From NCBI GenBank assembly GCA_021464245.1, contig JADCRB010000007.1:2046532-2110531 (forward strand): DNA of 64,000 bases. Reading direction: 5' to 3'. The translations under genes were made by a program, and so were the position numbers. Below, piece after piece: positions 1-12,540 of the stretch. Every line of letters starts with the position of its first letter. The first letter of the stretch is position 1. A model generated the notes under the pieces. It saw only the letters and a program-made list of their open reading frames with translations. It did not search any database and had not been told where the DNA came from. Origin of the DNA: Carallia brachiata. Taxonomy: Eukaryota; Streptophyta; Magnoliopsida; Malpighiales; Rhizophoraceae.

Positions 1-2
1 AT

Positions 3-149
3 CTACCAGAGACTTTCCGTTCTCGCAACACCGAGCAAGAGAATCTCCAATATATTAGCAAGCTGGTACGGGATAGCCAGCTCCGTGCAAGGCGCCGTAG
101 AGTCAGACTGACTAACACTGTTTTTTTAACACCAAAGACCAATTCATAG
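3..149 (+). CDS. Possible 3' end of a coding region entering from the left edge
   Basis: One frame stays open from base 3 to a TAG at 147-149 (48 codons). It is rich in charged residues, with a run of arginines near codon 32. The DNA here is less AT-rich than the spacer that starts at about base 170. I do not recognise the protein and no start lies inside the window. It could be the last exon of a gene to the left, or a chance open frame. Confidence 0.2.
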   Translation, partial: LPETFRSRNTEQENLQYISKLVRDSQLRARRRRVRLTNTVFLTPKTNS

Positions 150-2541
150 GTGCAAAGTTTAGTAGGTACAAATAATTATGAAACGATATAATAAATAAAA
201 TATATAATTTTTTTATTTATATTATATATATATATATATATATCAAAAAGAAATATAGGATATATCTAAATAATTATATATTTTTTAAATTAAAAAATTT
301 TAATTCTTAGTAACTATTTAAATAACTTTTATAATTTTATTGGATATATAGTATAATTTTTTTATAATTATTCTATCAGATTATATATTTCATCTGTTTA
401 TACAAGTCGTGTATTTCTCTTTAATATGTCGATATTTTTTTTATAAATATAAAAAAATATTATATATTTGTCTATTAAATCGTTTTTCAGTTACTTATAA
501 ATTAAATTTTACCAAAAAAATTTTCTATAACACTAATTAATTCGGTACTAGCTCTGTTGTTTTCTCAAGCTAGGGCATCTACGATAAGCAACGCAAACAC
601 AATGGCATATATTTGTTGGCTGTGAGCCTGTGAGAAACAGCCAGGACTTCTCAGCCGAATTACGTGCCTGAGATGACTATCTTGCACCGTACAGTAGTAG
701 ACTAGTAAGTAGTGGCCAGTGGAAGTCACTGGACAGTCCAAAGGTCATGTGGCTACGTGCTGAGCTGGACATCGTGATTAACTTATAAACTTGCACCCCA
801 AAAAAAAAAAAAATAAACTTATAAATTAACTCCGTCACAATGCAGTGGGAATGAAAGGCATAACATTAAATTTATCTAACAATTTATATATTTTTTTAAA
901 TTTAATAAATTTCTATCCTATTATTTAATATCATTACATACTTACCGACTTATCAATAAGTTTTTTTTTTTTTTTTTGGGTAAGTATCAATAAGTTTTTC
1001 TGTTAATTTATATATGCGGATGGCAGCATGGAGGAAAGGCCAGTGAAGTTTGTGGTATGGGCTGGATATACCTCATTGTTGTTTGTTTACGGTATAATTT
1101 ATTGCTTCAAGACGAACACCTGGCGACAGTGTTTGATTGACTTTTTTTTGTCACATATGTACGTGCAAGGCAGAGACAGAGGGAGTAAAAAAGACTGAAA
1201 GGACAATGACTGTGTAAAGAAGACAAAACTCTTGAGCAGTTAAAAATGGCTGCAAGTGCGCTGGTGGGGAATCTGATGCCTTTGTCCATGGGAAGCTTCT
1301 TCGGGCCATTTTTAAGTGCAGTTGTAACAACGCCGACAATAGGCGCCAGCGGTGATAACTGGGAGAATGGGGTCGTACGATGGGTTCACAAGATCAGTTT
1401 GTTGTTTTTTGGTCCTAATTCACAATATCTGTTTAGATTTTCGACGTGGATTTGTAAACTACTTTTGGGCCATTTCGATGAGGGGATGTTGCGGGTTTTA
1501 AGTTGTTAGGCCGGACTTGCCTTCTTGTTTTTTTTAAGAACTGGACGGGCTTGCCTTCACCAAAATTAAAATTTGAAGTTCCGGCAGCTAGCCTAGATAG
1601 TTGTGTTCTGGCCAATAGTCCGTCAAGGCCCAAACAAACTGCTATGAGCCACCGGAAGATCCAACCTGCGCTGAAATGCAAAAGCACAGGAGCATAACAA
1701 CTATGTACTCTTTTCTTTTAGAAACACTTTAATAATTAGAATTCACACTTATATTTTAAAAGTATTGAATTTAAATCATCAGATGGAGAAAGTGAGATTT
1801 ATAGATGGATATAGCTACTTCATTTATGTAACTTATAGCTTAATGGACTAAAAAAAGAAACAACTATATGCTTTTTTATTTTTGGATGTTTGATTTCCAA
1901 TTTTTCCAATTTTCTCTCTCATAAATTGTTATATAAGTTTTAATCCTCCCTTAAGACTCAAAAAAAAAAAAAAAACTATGTATTTTTTTGTCGGTCTACT
2001 CTAAACTTTGCATTTTTTTTCCCTCAGTAGAAAATTGTACCATGGATAAGCTGTCATGAGCTTCTATGATGAAGGCGAAGTGTTGCAAGTGTTACTAGAG
2101 CAGCAGGATGGTAAAAGAGTTCATATCTATTATGTGCATTGTCCCTGAAACGACCCTATCTGAAAATTGGTTAATTTGGAAAACTGCTCGAATACAATTA
2201 ACAAAATATTGAGGACTTTGGGGGACTGGAAGGTTGTAACAACTGAAATTGTATCGAGCAAACGCAAAAAATAATAAAAAAGTACCTCCTGTTGCTTGAG
2301 AGCCCTCGTTGGAAAATTGAATAAAAATTTTTCAATAAATTTATTGAGTTATTTTAATAAAATTAAAAAATTAAAAAATTCTAGTCTATTATTTTATATT
2401 GGCAACTCATTGTAATTCTTTTCTTTAAAGTTTCATGTTCGGAGAAAGTAGACCGGAGAGGAGAGGAAAGACCGAAGCAGAAGGGAAGCATCGATTGTAT
2501 CATTCCATTCCAACTGGTCTAGAAGTCTAATCCACGGGACA
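150..2541. other. Intergenic spacer, AT-rich
   Basis: AT-rich spacer with a TA run near 227-242, several poly-A/T tracts (about 799-812, 961-977, 1962-1976) and short open frames, none with a recognisable domain. The segment 1015-1700 has more balanced composition and overlapping short frames on both strands, but no protein family or splice pattern that I can support. Confidence 0.5.
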
Positions 2542-2859
2542 GGAAAATGCCATTTATTTTGGTCTAAGCAAGTTGGAAACTGCTTGGGTGGCTGTGCCAT
2601 ATTTGTGGGTAAAGGTGGCAAGTGCTTTTCAGTCCGTGCTTGCGATTATTCTGGACTTGATTACAATGCCATTTATTTCGCTCCTGCTGACGAATTTAGT
2701 CAACATCGTGGTTGGGATTTAGGTGTTTTCAACGTGGGAGATGACAAGATTAGTCCATACCAACTCAGTGGCTACAAGACTCCAACTGGTTTAATGTCTT
2801 CTACACCATCACCCTTTTGGGCTGCTCCTCCAAGCCTCCGCCCAATTCGGAGTAGTTGA
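2542..2859 (+). pseudogene. DUF295-type (F-box associated) C-terminal fragment
   Basis: The frame ending at 2859 reads like the C-terminal part of plant F-box/DUF295 (KIB-like beta-propeller) proteins: a Gly-Cys-Ala-Ile-Phe-Val-Gly strand, then Lys-Cys-Phe-Ser-Val-Arg-Ala, then Asn-Ala-Ile-Tyr-Phe, then Asp-Leu-Gly-Val-Phe-Asn. That order (value strand, 'CFSVRA', 'xxIYF', 'GVFN') is the usual DUF295 tail. No F-box and no upstream beta-propeller are visible, and the 5' part before about 2580 does not continue the family convincingly. Proteins of this family are usually 350-400 residues; fewer than 100 remain. I read it as a gene remnant. It could instead be one exon of a gene I failed to assemble. 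Confidence 0.5.
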
Positions 2860-3724
2860 ATGGTGGTGATGATATCTGCGGCGGTGATGAAAGATGCCCA
2901 TCTCTTTTTCCATGAAAGAGTATCCACTCCTTTCATTAAGGAGACGAGCTGAATATATATTCAACTTTGGTGCAAATTTTAAGCTTCTTGGTTCTTTTTA
3001 CTTAATTTAGGGTGTTTAAACATTTCATTTTAAGTTAATGCAAGCAAAAAAGTCTTTGGTGCAAATTTAACTTTTTGTGCGAAAGGTTTTAAATATATAT
3101 TCATGGATTTCTTTTGAGAAATTATAAGGCAAAAAAAAAAAAAAAAAACTGTTTATGTTCTCAGGATCAATTTGCTAAGCCTTAATGCAATATCGAGTGT
3201 GGCCTGCTTAGAAAATAATCCATAAGGAAAAATTTCCCATCAATCCTAATATCTGCATATTTTTTGCCACCTGGTTCATGAACTTTGCAAGTATGAACTC
3301 TTTCTCAAGAACAATACCAAATTTTGTTTTGGGGAAAGTCCGATAATCACAAACCACAAAGAAGGAAAAACAAAAGGTCCAACGAGGTCCAGCAGTTGCC
3401 AGAAAACTGAAGCACGTGAATTCAAACATTCGACACAACTGTGAATTTGACTTGTCTGTACAAACAATACTTTTCCTGAAGGAAAAACTCCAAGCTGTAA
3501 GCAGCACAGCCATAAAAGGAAATCGAAGGTCCAAATACAGAAAAACATGACACAACATTTAACTGGTAATGACATGTTTGAAAATCTAAGCTGGCCAGCT
3601 GCCGTTTCTCAAATATTTGAATGAATGCGACGACAGCATCTCTGAATTGAATACAAGAATTTTTATCTTAACTGCATTGAAAAAATTGAGGATTACCATG
3701 AAAACTTTCAATGGTTTCTCAACC
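2860..3724. other. Spacer and probable cyclin 3'UTR
   Basis: No gene seen. The right part (about 3180-3724) lies just past the stop codon of the minus-strand cyclin and is less AT-rich, so it may be its 3' untranslated region. Short open frames here show no family resemblance. Confidence 0.4.
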
Positions 3725-4664
3725 TCATCTCGCAATAGTTGGAGCACAAGGAGTTGAATCATCATTGTTTGACCAGCTTTCTTTAACTCTACATGCTTGT
3801 ACTGGACGTTCAATCTGAAGCCCTTCAGGGACTTCTTTTTCCAACTGATAACAATAGCTCCCAAATGTGTTGGCATTGACATGAAGTCTGAAATCTATGC
3901 TAAACAAAAACTTCATCTCCAACCTGTTCAACTCAGCCGTGCTTATGCCCCCTACTTTGGCATAGTATGCATTGTTGAAGAATCTGCGACAATGATTATT
4001 AGTTTCATAAGTTTCATGCTTCATTCTAACGAAAATATTTTCAGCCGACCACGCAAGAATTTCTCGTGGATATTGGATCTTAGCAGTTTTGCTTTTTTGA
4101 TTAATATGTGGTTTTCAATGATTATTCACTCAAAATGTTCATGTGTGACTCTCTTAAGAAAATAAAGTTTCATAAAGCAAATAGTTGACCGCACTTCATC
4201 TTTGTTTCTTATTTTATTTTCGCAGGGTGGAAGCTATGTAGAAATATGCAGGAAAAGGTACTTACGCATCATCATTGAACTTTGCTGCTAACATTACACT
4301 TGTTATTAGAAGCCGATGAACATTTAAGGAAGTCAGATGAAGTTCGTTTGATGTAGAAATCTATCCACGTAATTTGTGCAATGACAAAGCAGGATGGGCT
4401 GCAGCCAGAGTACTTGAAGATGCGATCAATGTACTGCCGAATACTAACAGAGGGCACTCTTAATCCATGAAACACTGTAACAACATCCTTGATTTGGGTT
4501 GTCTCAGATTGCATCTCATTTTTCTGAACAGATCTCTCAAGAAGAGATGAAAGAAGCATTAAAACCCGTGGAGCTCCCAAATATCCCTTCTTTAACTCCT
4601 TTAGTCCCAAAATTTGATAGAGTTCTGGATCCACACACCCAGGATCAAGTGCCAGAGTTCCCAT
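3725..4664 (-). CDS. P/U-type cyclin (two exons, two single-base lesions)
   Basis: Plant P/U-type cyclin, related to yeast PHO80-like cyclins; family members bind A-type CDKs and link cell division to nutrient status. Exon 1 (4664 down to 4266) starts Met-Gly-Thr-Leu-Ala-Leu and holds the cyclin-box start with 'VFHGLR', 'SIRQYIDRIFKYSGCSPSCF' and 'VHRLLITSV'. The donor GC|GTAAG is at 4265 and the acceptor GCAG|A at 3984. Exon 2 (3983 to 3725) gives 'FFNNAYYAKVGG', 'LNRLEMKFLFSIDFRLHV' and the C-terminus. As written, exon 1 is broken twice: one T is missing where ATTTACG is expected after 'VIAQ', and one C is missing shortly after 'HQTNF'. With both frames followed, every family block is present and the splice phase fits. 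The family call is firm; whether the gene is really broken is not. Confidence 0.85.
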
Positions 4665-5764
4665 ATCTGACCTGCACCGAATTCAAATGCCAACCCAATC
4701 ATCATTAGAAACAAAAAAGGGTTGTACTGGTGGAAAATGAAGGAGAATAAAGATAAAGGCCCAGTAACGAATTTCATTCACAGTGGAAAAAGAAAGTAGT
4801 TGGATGACTGCATAAATAAAATAAGAATTCATTTTCGGACAGGAACTAACAGGCTTGAGACAAACTCTTATGCTCACATTGAGGATTTCAGCAGAGTTGG
4901 ATCAAGGAAATTTATCCTTTCCGAGCCGTTTCCTAACCTTTTCTCAGACTTCCAACGTAGTATTTGTATTCAAAAGAATCTGAGGTAGAAGAGATGAAAA
5001 GGGCATCAATGACAAGAAGAATAAAATTAGGAGTGCTGATAAGGCTTCTGTCATTTGGTCAAGCATATAAAGAGAAAGTAGCAACCAACCAAAAGAAAGT
5101 AGCTACCAACCGAGAGAAAGAGCAATCACTGATTAGTGAATCCAAGTTTTAAAATCCCAGCGATGAAATTCTCGAAATCTAAGAACAAGATGCACATCTT
5201 TAGGCACTTTAATCTACATAATCCAGCAAGAACAAGTTTATCCTAAGTATACAACTCGTTTCATTGAAGCCTTGATTTACCGGAACAGGGCTTCAAAACC
5301 AAGACCCACATTCGTAAATCATCCATTCCTTTTTCTTTACCTCGAGACCTGGAAGACAACCGCTTTTTTGGCGGTAAAGTTGAGACCTTTTGAGTGAATG
5401 GAATCGTTTGAGTACAACATCCTAATCAGAATGACCCATATGAACAAACAGTAAAAATTGAGAAATTAAGCAAAGCTGGTGAAATCTAATCGACCCAGCA
5501 ACCAATTTAAATGAACAGAAGATAGAATCCAATTTTTCAATAACAAGAAATAAAAGAAAGGAAAAATGAAAAGGGGAACAAAACAAGCAGAATTACAAGA
5601 AACTCACAGAATTCTTGAGAAATGACCGTCTTTGTTGTGGCCCTTGCACAACAAAAAGCGTCAGGCATGAAGTAGATACACTGAAAACAAAAGGCTAAGT
5701 CTTCTATCATGGAGTTCTTCTGCCATACTCTCCTTCTCTCTGTCTTCTCTTTTGTACACCCTCT

Positions 5765-5766
<2 letters not shown>

Positions 5767-5800
<34 letters not shown>
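5767..5800. repeat. (AG)n microsatellite upstream of the cyclin
   Basis: An uninterrupted AG run of about 17 units, 1.1 kb upstream of the cyclin start on the minus strand. There it reads as a CT run, which is common in plant 5' untranslated and promoter regions. The spacer 4665-5766 shows no supported gene and may include the cyclin promoter and 5'UTR. Confidence 0.8.
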
Positions 5801-5802
<2 letters not shown>

Positions 5803-8800
5803 TTTATTTTCTTTCTTTTATGGGCTATTGTTTATACATTGTTTTCTATAAAGTGACACACTCTCTCTCTTTGTCTCTCTTTCTTCACATGTAAAGGAAG
5901 GAAGCAAACCAAGATCCTGTTTACTTCAATTGGAAGACAGACAGGTAGTGCTGCAAAGTCACCCTCCATTGTTTTGTGGGGATTAGGCAGGGGATGTATA
6001 GCTCTTGGATTCTTTGCCTTCTTGGCTCTTGGTGGTGAAAAAGTGGGACCAACCCATTTCTTGTTCTCTTCTAATTATCATTTTGTTAGTTTCAATTTTG
6101 CATTGTCACAAAATTTTAAAGCACAATAATTATCTAATGTCTGCATGTTCACCTTCGCTGACTATTCATTTGGACTACGGCAAGTCGTGGTTTAATAGTA
6201 AAATGCCAAGCATTGTTAGATTGCAGTTCTTTTTGGTGTCGTCCATATAAATGGAAAGACTAAATTTACGTTATTTTGGTATAAAATAAAAAATAATCAT
6301 TTTAATTTTTTATATCTTTAAAAAAAGACACAATATTTTTTCCAAAAATTGTGAAGTACTGCTCATTCTCATTTTATAACAAAAATAAAAAGGAATCTTA
6401 TATTGTATTTAAATCTCTGTAGCATTTAAATTTCATCATAAATTTCATTTTTCTTCCAAGACTATTAATAGATTTTTTTTTTTGTTTCCATAAATTTTTA
6501 TACTCTATTAAAACTTAAAATTTCTAAAATTTTACAATGGAGAACATTTCATCCTAATTTTTACCATGTGAACTTCAAATATTATTTTGCTGTCTTATGT
6601 GGGGTATATAACGTTTAATTAGAATAATAATGTAATTCAATTTTTATTAAACCGCGCCGCGAGAGCGGCCGCAGATGGTGGGTCAGGTCCCTTGTTATCG
6701 CAATCGCAATCATTGCGAGTAAGAATATAATCTAATCCCCAATGGTTTTCTTTTACAAAGGTGCGAATCGTGTAATCCAAGTATCAATGGAAGTCCAAAA
6801 GAGCATGTCTGACTCATCTTTACTGGTGTACCGACCGGTTTGCCATGATCCTTGGAACTCCATTTGCATCACAATGCGCCAGTTTTGGTTAATGGAAGGA
6901 GTTTAAATCGTTTTTCAATTAATTAAATCTAATTAAAATTTAACTTAAAACTTTTAATATTAAAAATAATTTTAATACTAATTAAAATATAATTCACTCC
7001 TAGTTTGAATTTTATTACTCTGAAGTGTCTATTAAATGCAATTATTGACGTTCGCCTTTTTGTTTTGTTCCATTCTAAGCTGAAGGAATTAATTACGGGG
7101 CAAGCATGCCAATTACCGAAAATGAAGATAAAATATGTTGGCATGTCTTTGTCAACCACACCTGCCAATGTCTTATGAAAGCCAAGTGACTGTACGAGAT
7201 TAAGGACCTGGACAAGTTAGCCTACAGCTGGCAAAGTGTCGGCTCCGACAATGTCTCTCGGAGCCCCATTTTTTTTTAATGGAAAATGAACATGTAGAGG
7301 TCAGGCCTTAGCAAATACGCTCTCCCGATTACGGGAAAATGTTGATGAAACATAAAAGACGGTCAAACACTATATATTTTTTTAATAAGAAATTTTAATT
7401 TTTAATACGTGTTTGGTGTAAAAAAAATAAGGGAAAAAAGAAAATTATAATTTATTATAATAATTTTTTTTACATTTTTTTCTTTTAATTTTATCTTTAT
7501 CTAAATAAGTTATTTTTTTCACCATTTTTTTCTTACAAATTATTATTTAATTTTTTTATCATTCCTTTTTTCTCCAATTTTTTTAACCACTCCAAACAAT
7601 TTTATTTTCTTTTACTTTCTTTTCCTTTCTCTACTTTTCCTCACATTTCTCTCACTCCAAATACACACTAGAATGAACTAATGGTGTAAGAATACTTCTT
7701 ATATATTTATTAAATGTGTGTCTTGAAAATCAACTACAATTTATAATAAAATATTATAATTTTTATTGCATAAATTATTGTACTTAAAAATATTATCAAC
7801 TTTATTATGTAAATATTTTTATACAATAAAAACAAAAATTAAAAATAAGAGAAAATAAAAATGTAAGCATACTTAATACCATATTATTTTATACTACAAA
7901 TACATGCCACTACCTAATAAAGTTTCAATAAAATAATATTATTTTATTATACACTCCAATCTTCATAAAGTAAAGTTGAAAAAAAAAATATTTTAATGCT
8001 TGTAACCTCTCTCTCTCACTTGAAAAAAAAAATTATTTTAACTGTGGACAATACTTCTCCGTGACCCATGTCTGTTGAAGGTTAATCTAGTAATCAGCCT
8101 TTTATCAACTGCTGATAAGAATCGAAAAAAAGTAAGAGATTCCTACTTTTCATTTTAGGAACACTTTTCACAATATAACAAACAACACCTAAAAAAATAA
8201 TCAAATATTATTTTGATCTACTTTTTAATTTCTAACAACAACAGCATCCATAAATAAAATCAAACACCCTTTTACTTAAATGGGATAGAATTTATTTATA
8301 TTTATTATATCTCTAAACAAGAATTCAATTTACTTCATTTATTTAAGAACTGTATTAAAAAATATTAATACTAAACAAGAGAAGAAACTCTGCCAACCCA
8401 ATAAATGACATTTGTAGCATTTGAGATCCTAAAAGAACTATATACGTTTAACACTATTATTTGGTATGATTAAGGTTCGAACCTGTCATCTTATCACATG
8501 CCCAACCTTCTTCACATTAGACCACCCAATTAGCGGTGTTAGACTTTCATTAATAAATTGATTGCATTCTGATCGAAAAATAAATTGATCGATCGAAGTT
8601 GATCAGTAAAAGTGAATTAAATAAAAAAAAATGATATCCACAACCTTTTTTTTTAATACAAAAAAAATATTTATCGTACGTATATCAATTATTGAATTTG
8701 TGAGTCGAAATCAAAATAATTTCATTTGTAACTTCTCATTTATTCTTTTTTAAAACGGCAGACTCACCACTTGAGTAACAGTGAGACTGAGCGCGTCTCC

Positions 8801-9873
8801 GCACTGAAGATAGTAGTTATCGAGTCTGTAACATATCGTCTTATCACAATCATTTTCCACTAAAACGGACAACTAACTATTTATCAGGAGAGTACGTAAA
8901 TGTAAGAATTCGAGCTTGAGTTGTCAACGTAAAATATACACTGACTTACCATTGAACTATCAGTTTTGATATTTACAACTGTAATTTGTTGTTAAACGGA
9001 GTTAAAATATGTTGTGCAAATTGAATGATCATTTCGCTCATTTTTCAAATACTTGCTCAGTTTAAAATATTTTGTTTCGGTTTTGGTGGTTGGCAGTGAA
9101 GATTCCTGTTTGGTATAATATATCAGGCCAAAGGGAGAGGGGAAAAAATCCTTATTAAACACAAATTAAGTAATCCTATATCACAGCTCATATTGACGTT
9201 GAATTCAATTGAGTAATGCTAGGCGTTCTAATGAGCTTACAAATATTGGTACAGCATTAACCAACAAAAAAAGTATTTTTATAGTAGTTGACATTTGGTT
9301 TTTTTATAAGTCTCCGTTTGCCTCAATTTATAGATGAAAACTTAATATGACCTGTGACAAGTATAAAATAACTGACAATAATACAACTATAAAAAAGGAT
9401 ATTGTGTTTAATTAGTCGTTTAAGGGTCACGCATCTGTTAGATTTTATAAACCAGAAATCAATGAAGTGGTTATTTCGGATGACCAGACAACTAAATGAT
9501 CTTCAATGTGTTGTTGGCTGATCGATAACCCTTTTTTTAAAGAGAATTTTTAATTTTTTTATAATATAATTTATTTATAATCTGATATTATATAATTAGT
9601 GAAATTTATTTAAAATAAAAAATACAAAAATAAATTTATGTTCTATAAAATGAGTGAATTATTTTAAAAAAATATGAGTAAAATTAACAACCATTTTTTT
9701 AAACAACATCGAGTTTCATTAATAACAATACCCATATTTACGCATCATATGCCATTGGATAATAGCAGTTACAAAGCAGCAGCACCTAATGATCCACGAC
9801 CCACATACAGGGCTAAACCTATATCCAACGCCCAAGCAATAGAGTTCTGTTGACGGCCCCAGCGACTAGCGCT
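5801..9873. other. Gene-free AT-rich spacer
   Basis: No protein-coding gene supported. A GC-richer patch near 6650-6900 (including GCGGCCGC at about 6665) has no recognisable frame. About 7409-7672 is bounded by loosely similar inverted ends ('GTGTTTGG' and 'CCAAATACAC') and may be an old MITE. A tRNA-related SINE candidate is listed separately. Confidence 0.4.
8455..8545 (-). mobile_element. tRNA-derived SINE head (candidate)
   Basis: On the minus strand the segment contains a perfect RNA polymerase III B box (GGTTCGAACC, near 8474), preceded at normal tRNA spacing by an A-box-like stretch (TAATTGGGTGG). It does not fold into a full tRNA by eye, so a tRNA-derived SINE is more likely than a working tRNA gene. 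I could not define its 3' end or target duplication. Confidence 0.35.
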
Positions 9874-10571
9874 TTGCTTGGTTTGTTAGAAAATGACAAA
9901 GAAAATAATAGATAAAAAAAGATAAAAAAAAAGAAAATAATCTCTTGTTTGGAAATGTATGAAAAATAGAACGGTGAGAAAATGGGATGAAAAATTTTTA
10001 CGTGACCCATCTAAAATGAATCTTATAGAATTGGTGAGAAAGTTAAAAAAAATGGATAATTTGCACGACAATTTTATTTTTCATGATTTTCTTTCACACT
10101 CATCCTCAAATTCATGCATGACATAATATTCATGCAAGACATAACTATAACTTGAAATAAAAAGAGAGAAAATAATTTTCAATTAGTTGTTTGGATATAT
10201 TGAAAATGAGTAAGAAAGAAATTGACGAAGGAAAAGATTTTTTTTTTCAAGATGTGAGAAAGTAAAGAGAAAGAAATTTAATATTTACAAAATGACATAT
10301 TTGCTCTTATGACCTAATGGGTGGATGTCCAACAAAAGTAAGGTTTAAGAGCACTATGGTATTTTTATTAAAAAATCTCTTTCTCACGGTTCCTCATATT
10401 TTGCGCGAGAAAAATTTTTGTTGTGACTCACTCATAATCCAATTTTTCCATCACTCAAATAGTTGGTTTCTTTCCCGCAGCTATTTAAACATGGAATTCC
10501 ACTGTTTTAAGTTCTTTCCCGATTTTCTTTTCAATCTGCTAATTTTCACCACTTTCCAATGAACCAAACAA
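9874..10571. mobile_element. MITE-like element with about 22-bp inverted ends
   Basis: The left end TTGCTTGGTTTGTTAGAAAA matches the inverted right end (reads TTGTTTGGTTCATTGGAAAG) at about 15 of 20 positions. The interior is AT-rich and has no transposase frame. I could not see a clear target duplication. A second 'TGTTTGG'-type border at about 10190 suggests that a second element may be nested inside. Confidence 0.45.
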
Positions 10572-12085
10572 TGTGTTTGTATATATGGATAGATGTGTTA
10601 TTTTATAAATATCATTTTTTTCTTATTTTCTCACCTTAAACAAACAAAAAAAAATTATAGTTTTCATTCATTTTTTCCCACCTTGTTTTTATCTATACAA
10701 ATAGCTAATGAGAAAACCAATTTCATTTTTACAATTTCCTTTATCACAACTTCTTTCACATTTAACTTTAAATTCAAACAAAGTATAAATGAATTATGAA
10801 ATCAATCCTCTCCACCGGCACATAAACCACATTGCTTCGAAGATTTGGCCTCTTATTTTGTATTTTACAAAAGCAAATCTTAGACATATTCAAATATCAT
10901 AAACTCAACTAGACTCAATTTGTATTGACTTAAATAGACTCAAAATAATTTTATATTATATATAAAGTATTTTATATTTTATATGAACATTTAAGACAAC
11001 ATACAAAAGATCTAAAGTAAAATAATATATATATATATATAATTTAAAATGTTATTTTTATTGTATAAAATACTTTTTATCTATTATAAGACTTTGTTAG
11101 TTCTTCTGAGCTTACTAGAGTTTCAATACGTGTAGACAATTAATTTCACTATTTTTAATATTTATACTTTTTTTTTTTATCAAATTGAATTGAGGGATGA
11201 GAATTTTCTGTAAGTAAGGCATAAGGTTAGAAACGTAAATCTCACCCAAGTTATTGATTTTTAAAATTTATATTAATTATTAAGTAAGTGGGTCAAATTT
11301 TAGGAATTTGACGATCGGTGATATGGTGCTGTGTTTGATTGAAACGTGCACACATTAATGATAAAACATACAAGCCGGATGTAGTTTTTTAGTGTTGAAA
11401 AATTGCTTACTTAGCAATACGACTCCAAATACGTGACCAAATAGAGGCAGGACATTTGTCGGGTTAATTTGGAAGTGTGTACCAAATTTTACACTGAGTT
11501 TTAAACTTTTACTTGAACACTTAGCTTTTATTGTCTCTTAAGCGAGTTCCAATGACCACTAAGCTATCAAATTAAATAAAACTAACAGAATAAGCAGGTT
11601 CCTTCACGTAATTTTTCAGTTAAGTTGCAGTGTTATAAGATTTCGTCCTGATTAGCGTTAAAGATTGTTTACTAGTATAGCTATAAGTAACACTCACACA
11701 AAAAAAAAAAAAAAAAAACTATCTAAGGGAGTTGCTAAAAGCAGCAGGGGAGGAAAATTGTGAAGCTAAGATCTAATTGATCTCAAGTATTGTAATGACT
11801 ATCAACAACTTGGACTATGCCTATTACTCAAAAAGACAATAAATATATAAAGTAATAAAAATGGAGTACAACTTACATGAAAAAAGGAGTATAACTTACA
11901 GGAGTGAATTTTACGTATAAAAAAATAAAATTAGAGTAAAGTTATCAAGTACAGAATTAAAACAAAGAAGAGCAAATAAAAGAACTGCGGGCAAAAAGAT
12001 CTCCAAAGAAGTTTCGATGCCGTAAATGCAACTATGCTTTCCTGGTAGTTGATCACCTCGGTGGGCTGTTTCCGGCCATAAAACT
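10572..12085. other. Gene-free AT-rich spacer
   Basis: Contains a TA run near 11026-11041 and poly-A near 11701-11719. No supported gene or RNA. Confidence 0.4.
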
Positions 12086-12540
12086 GTTTTTTACGTTTGA
12101 ATCCTAAACCTTTTTAATATTTCATTTGAGTCTTAAACTTTTTGATTTTCTATCAAATCAGTCCCTCTGTTTAACAAAAGTGATCAATCTATTAAAAAAT
12201 AATTTTAACTTGACAAAAAAATTATTTAAAAAAGATTAAATATATGAATTGAATGTGTTTTCTATAAAAAAATATGCATATTGCCTATTTAATTTGTATA
12301 TTTGTTGATTAAAAAAATATTTAATATGTATATTTTGTTGATGAAAAAAATATTTAACTCATGTATTTAAATTTTTTTAAATGATTTTTATTAAATTAAA
12401 CTCACTTATTAATAGATTGACTACTTTTCGTAACTTAAAGGACTGATATACTAAAAAATTAAAAGATTTAGCACTCAAATAAAATGTTAAAAAAATTTAG
12501 GATTCAAACATAAAAAAAACCAAAAGATTTAGGACCCAAT
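12086..12540. mobile_element. Foldback MITE with about 100-bp terminal inverted repeats
   Basis: The two ends are inverted copies over roughly 100 bp. The left arm carries 'GTTTGAATCCTAAA', 'ATTTGAGTCTTAAA' and 'CAATCTATTA' in order. The right arm, read in reverse complement, carries 'GTTTGAATCCTAAA', 'ATTTGAGTGCTAAA' and 'CAATCTATTA'. The centre (about 12200-12400) is AT-rich with no coding frame. A related copy lies at 52275-52748 and a partial one near 63490-63650. The right end abuts the coding sequence of the broken F-box gene. Confidence 0.75.

Noticed and set aside
1246..1509. 87-codon plus-strand frame
   Set aside because: No family resemblance, overlapping frames on both strands and no splice context; probably chance.
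3208..3575. Two overlapping minus-strand frames of about 100 codons
   Set aside because: They lie in the likely 3'UTR of the cyclin and have Phe/Ser/Leu-rich composition typical of translated non-coding DNA.
7405..7680. Possible MITE with 'GTGTTTGG' borders
   Set aside because: End similarity is short and no target duplication is visible; mentioned only in the spacer entry.
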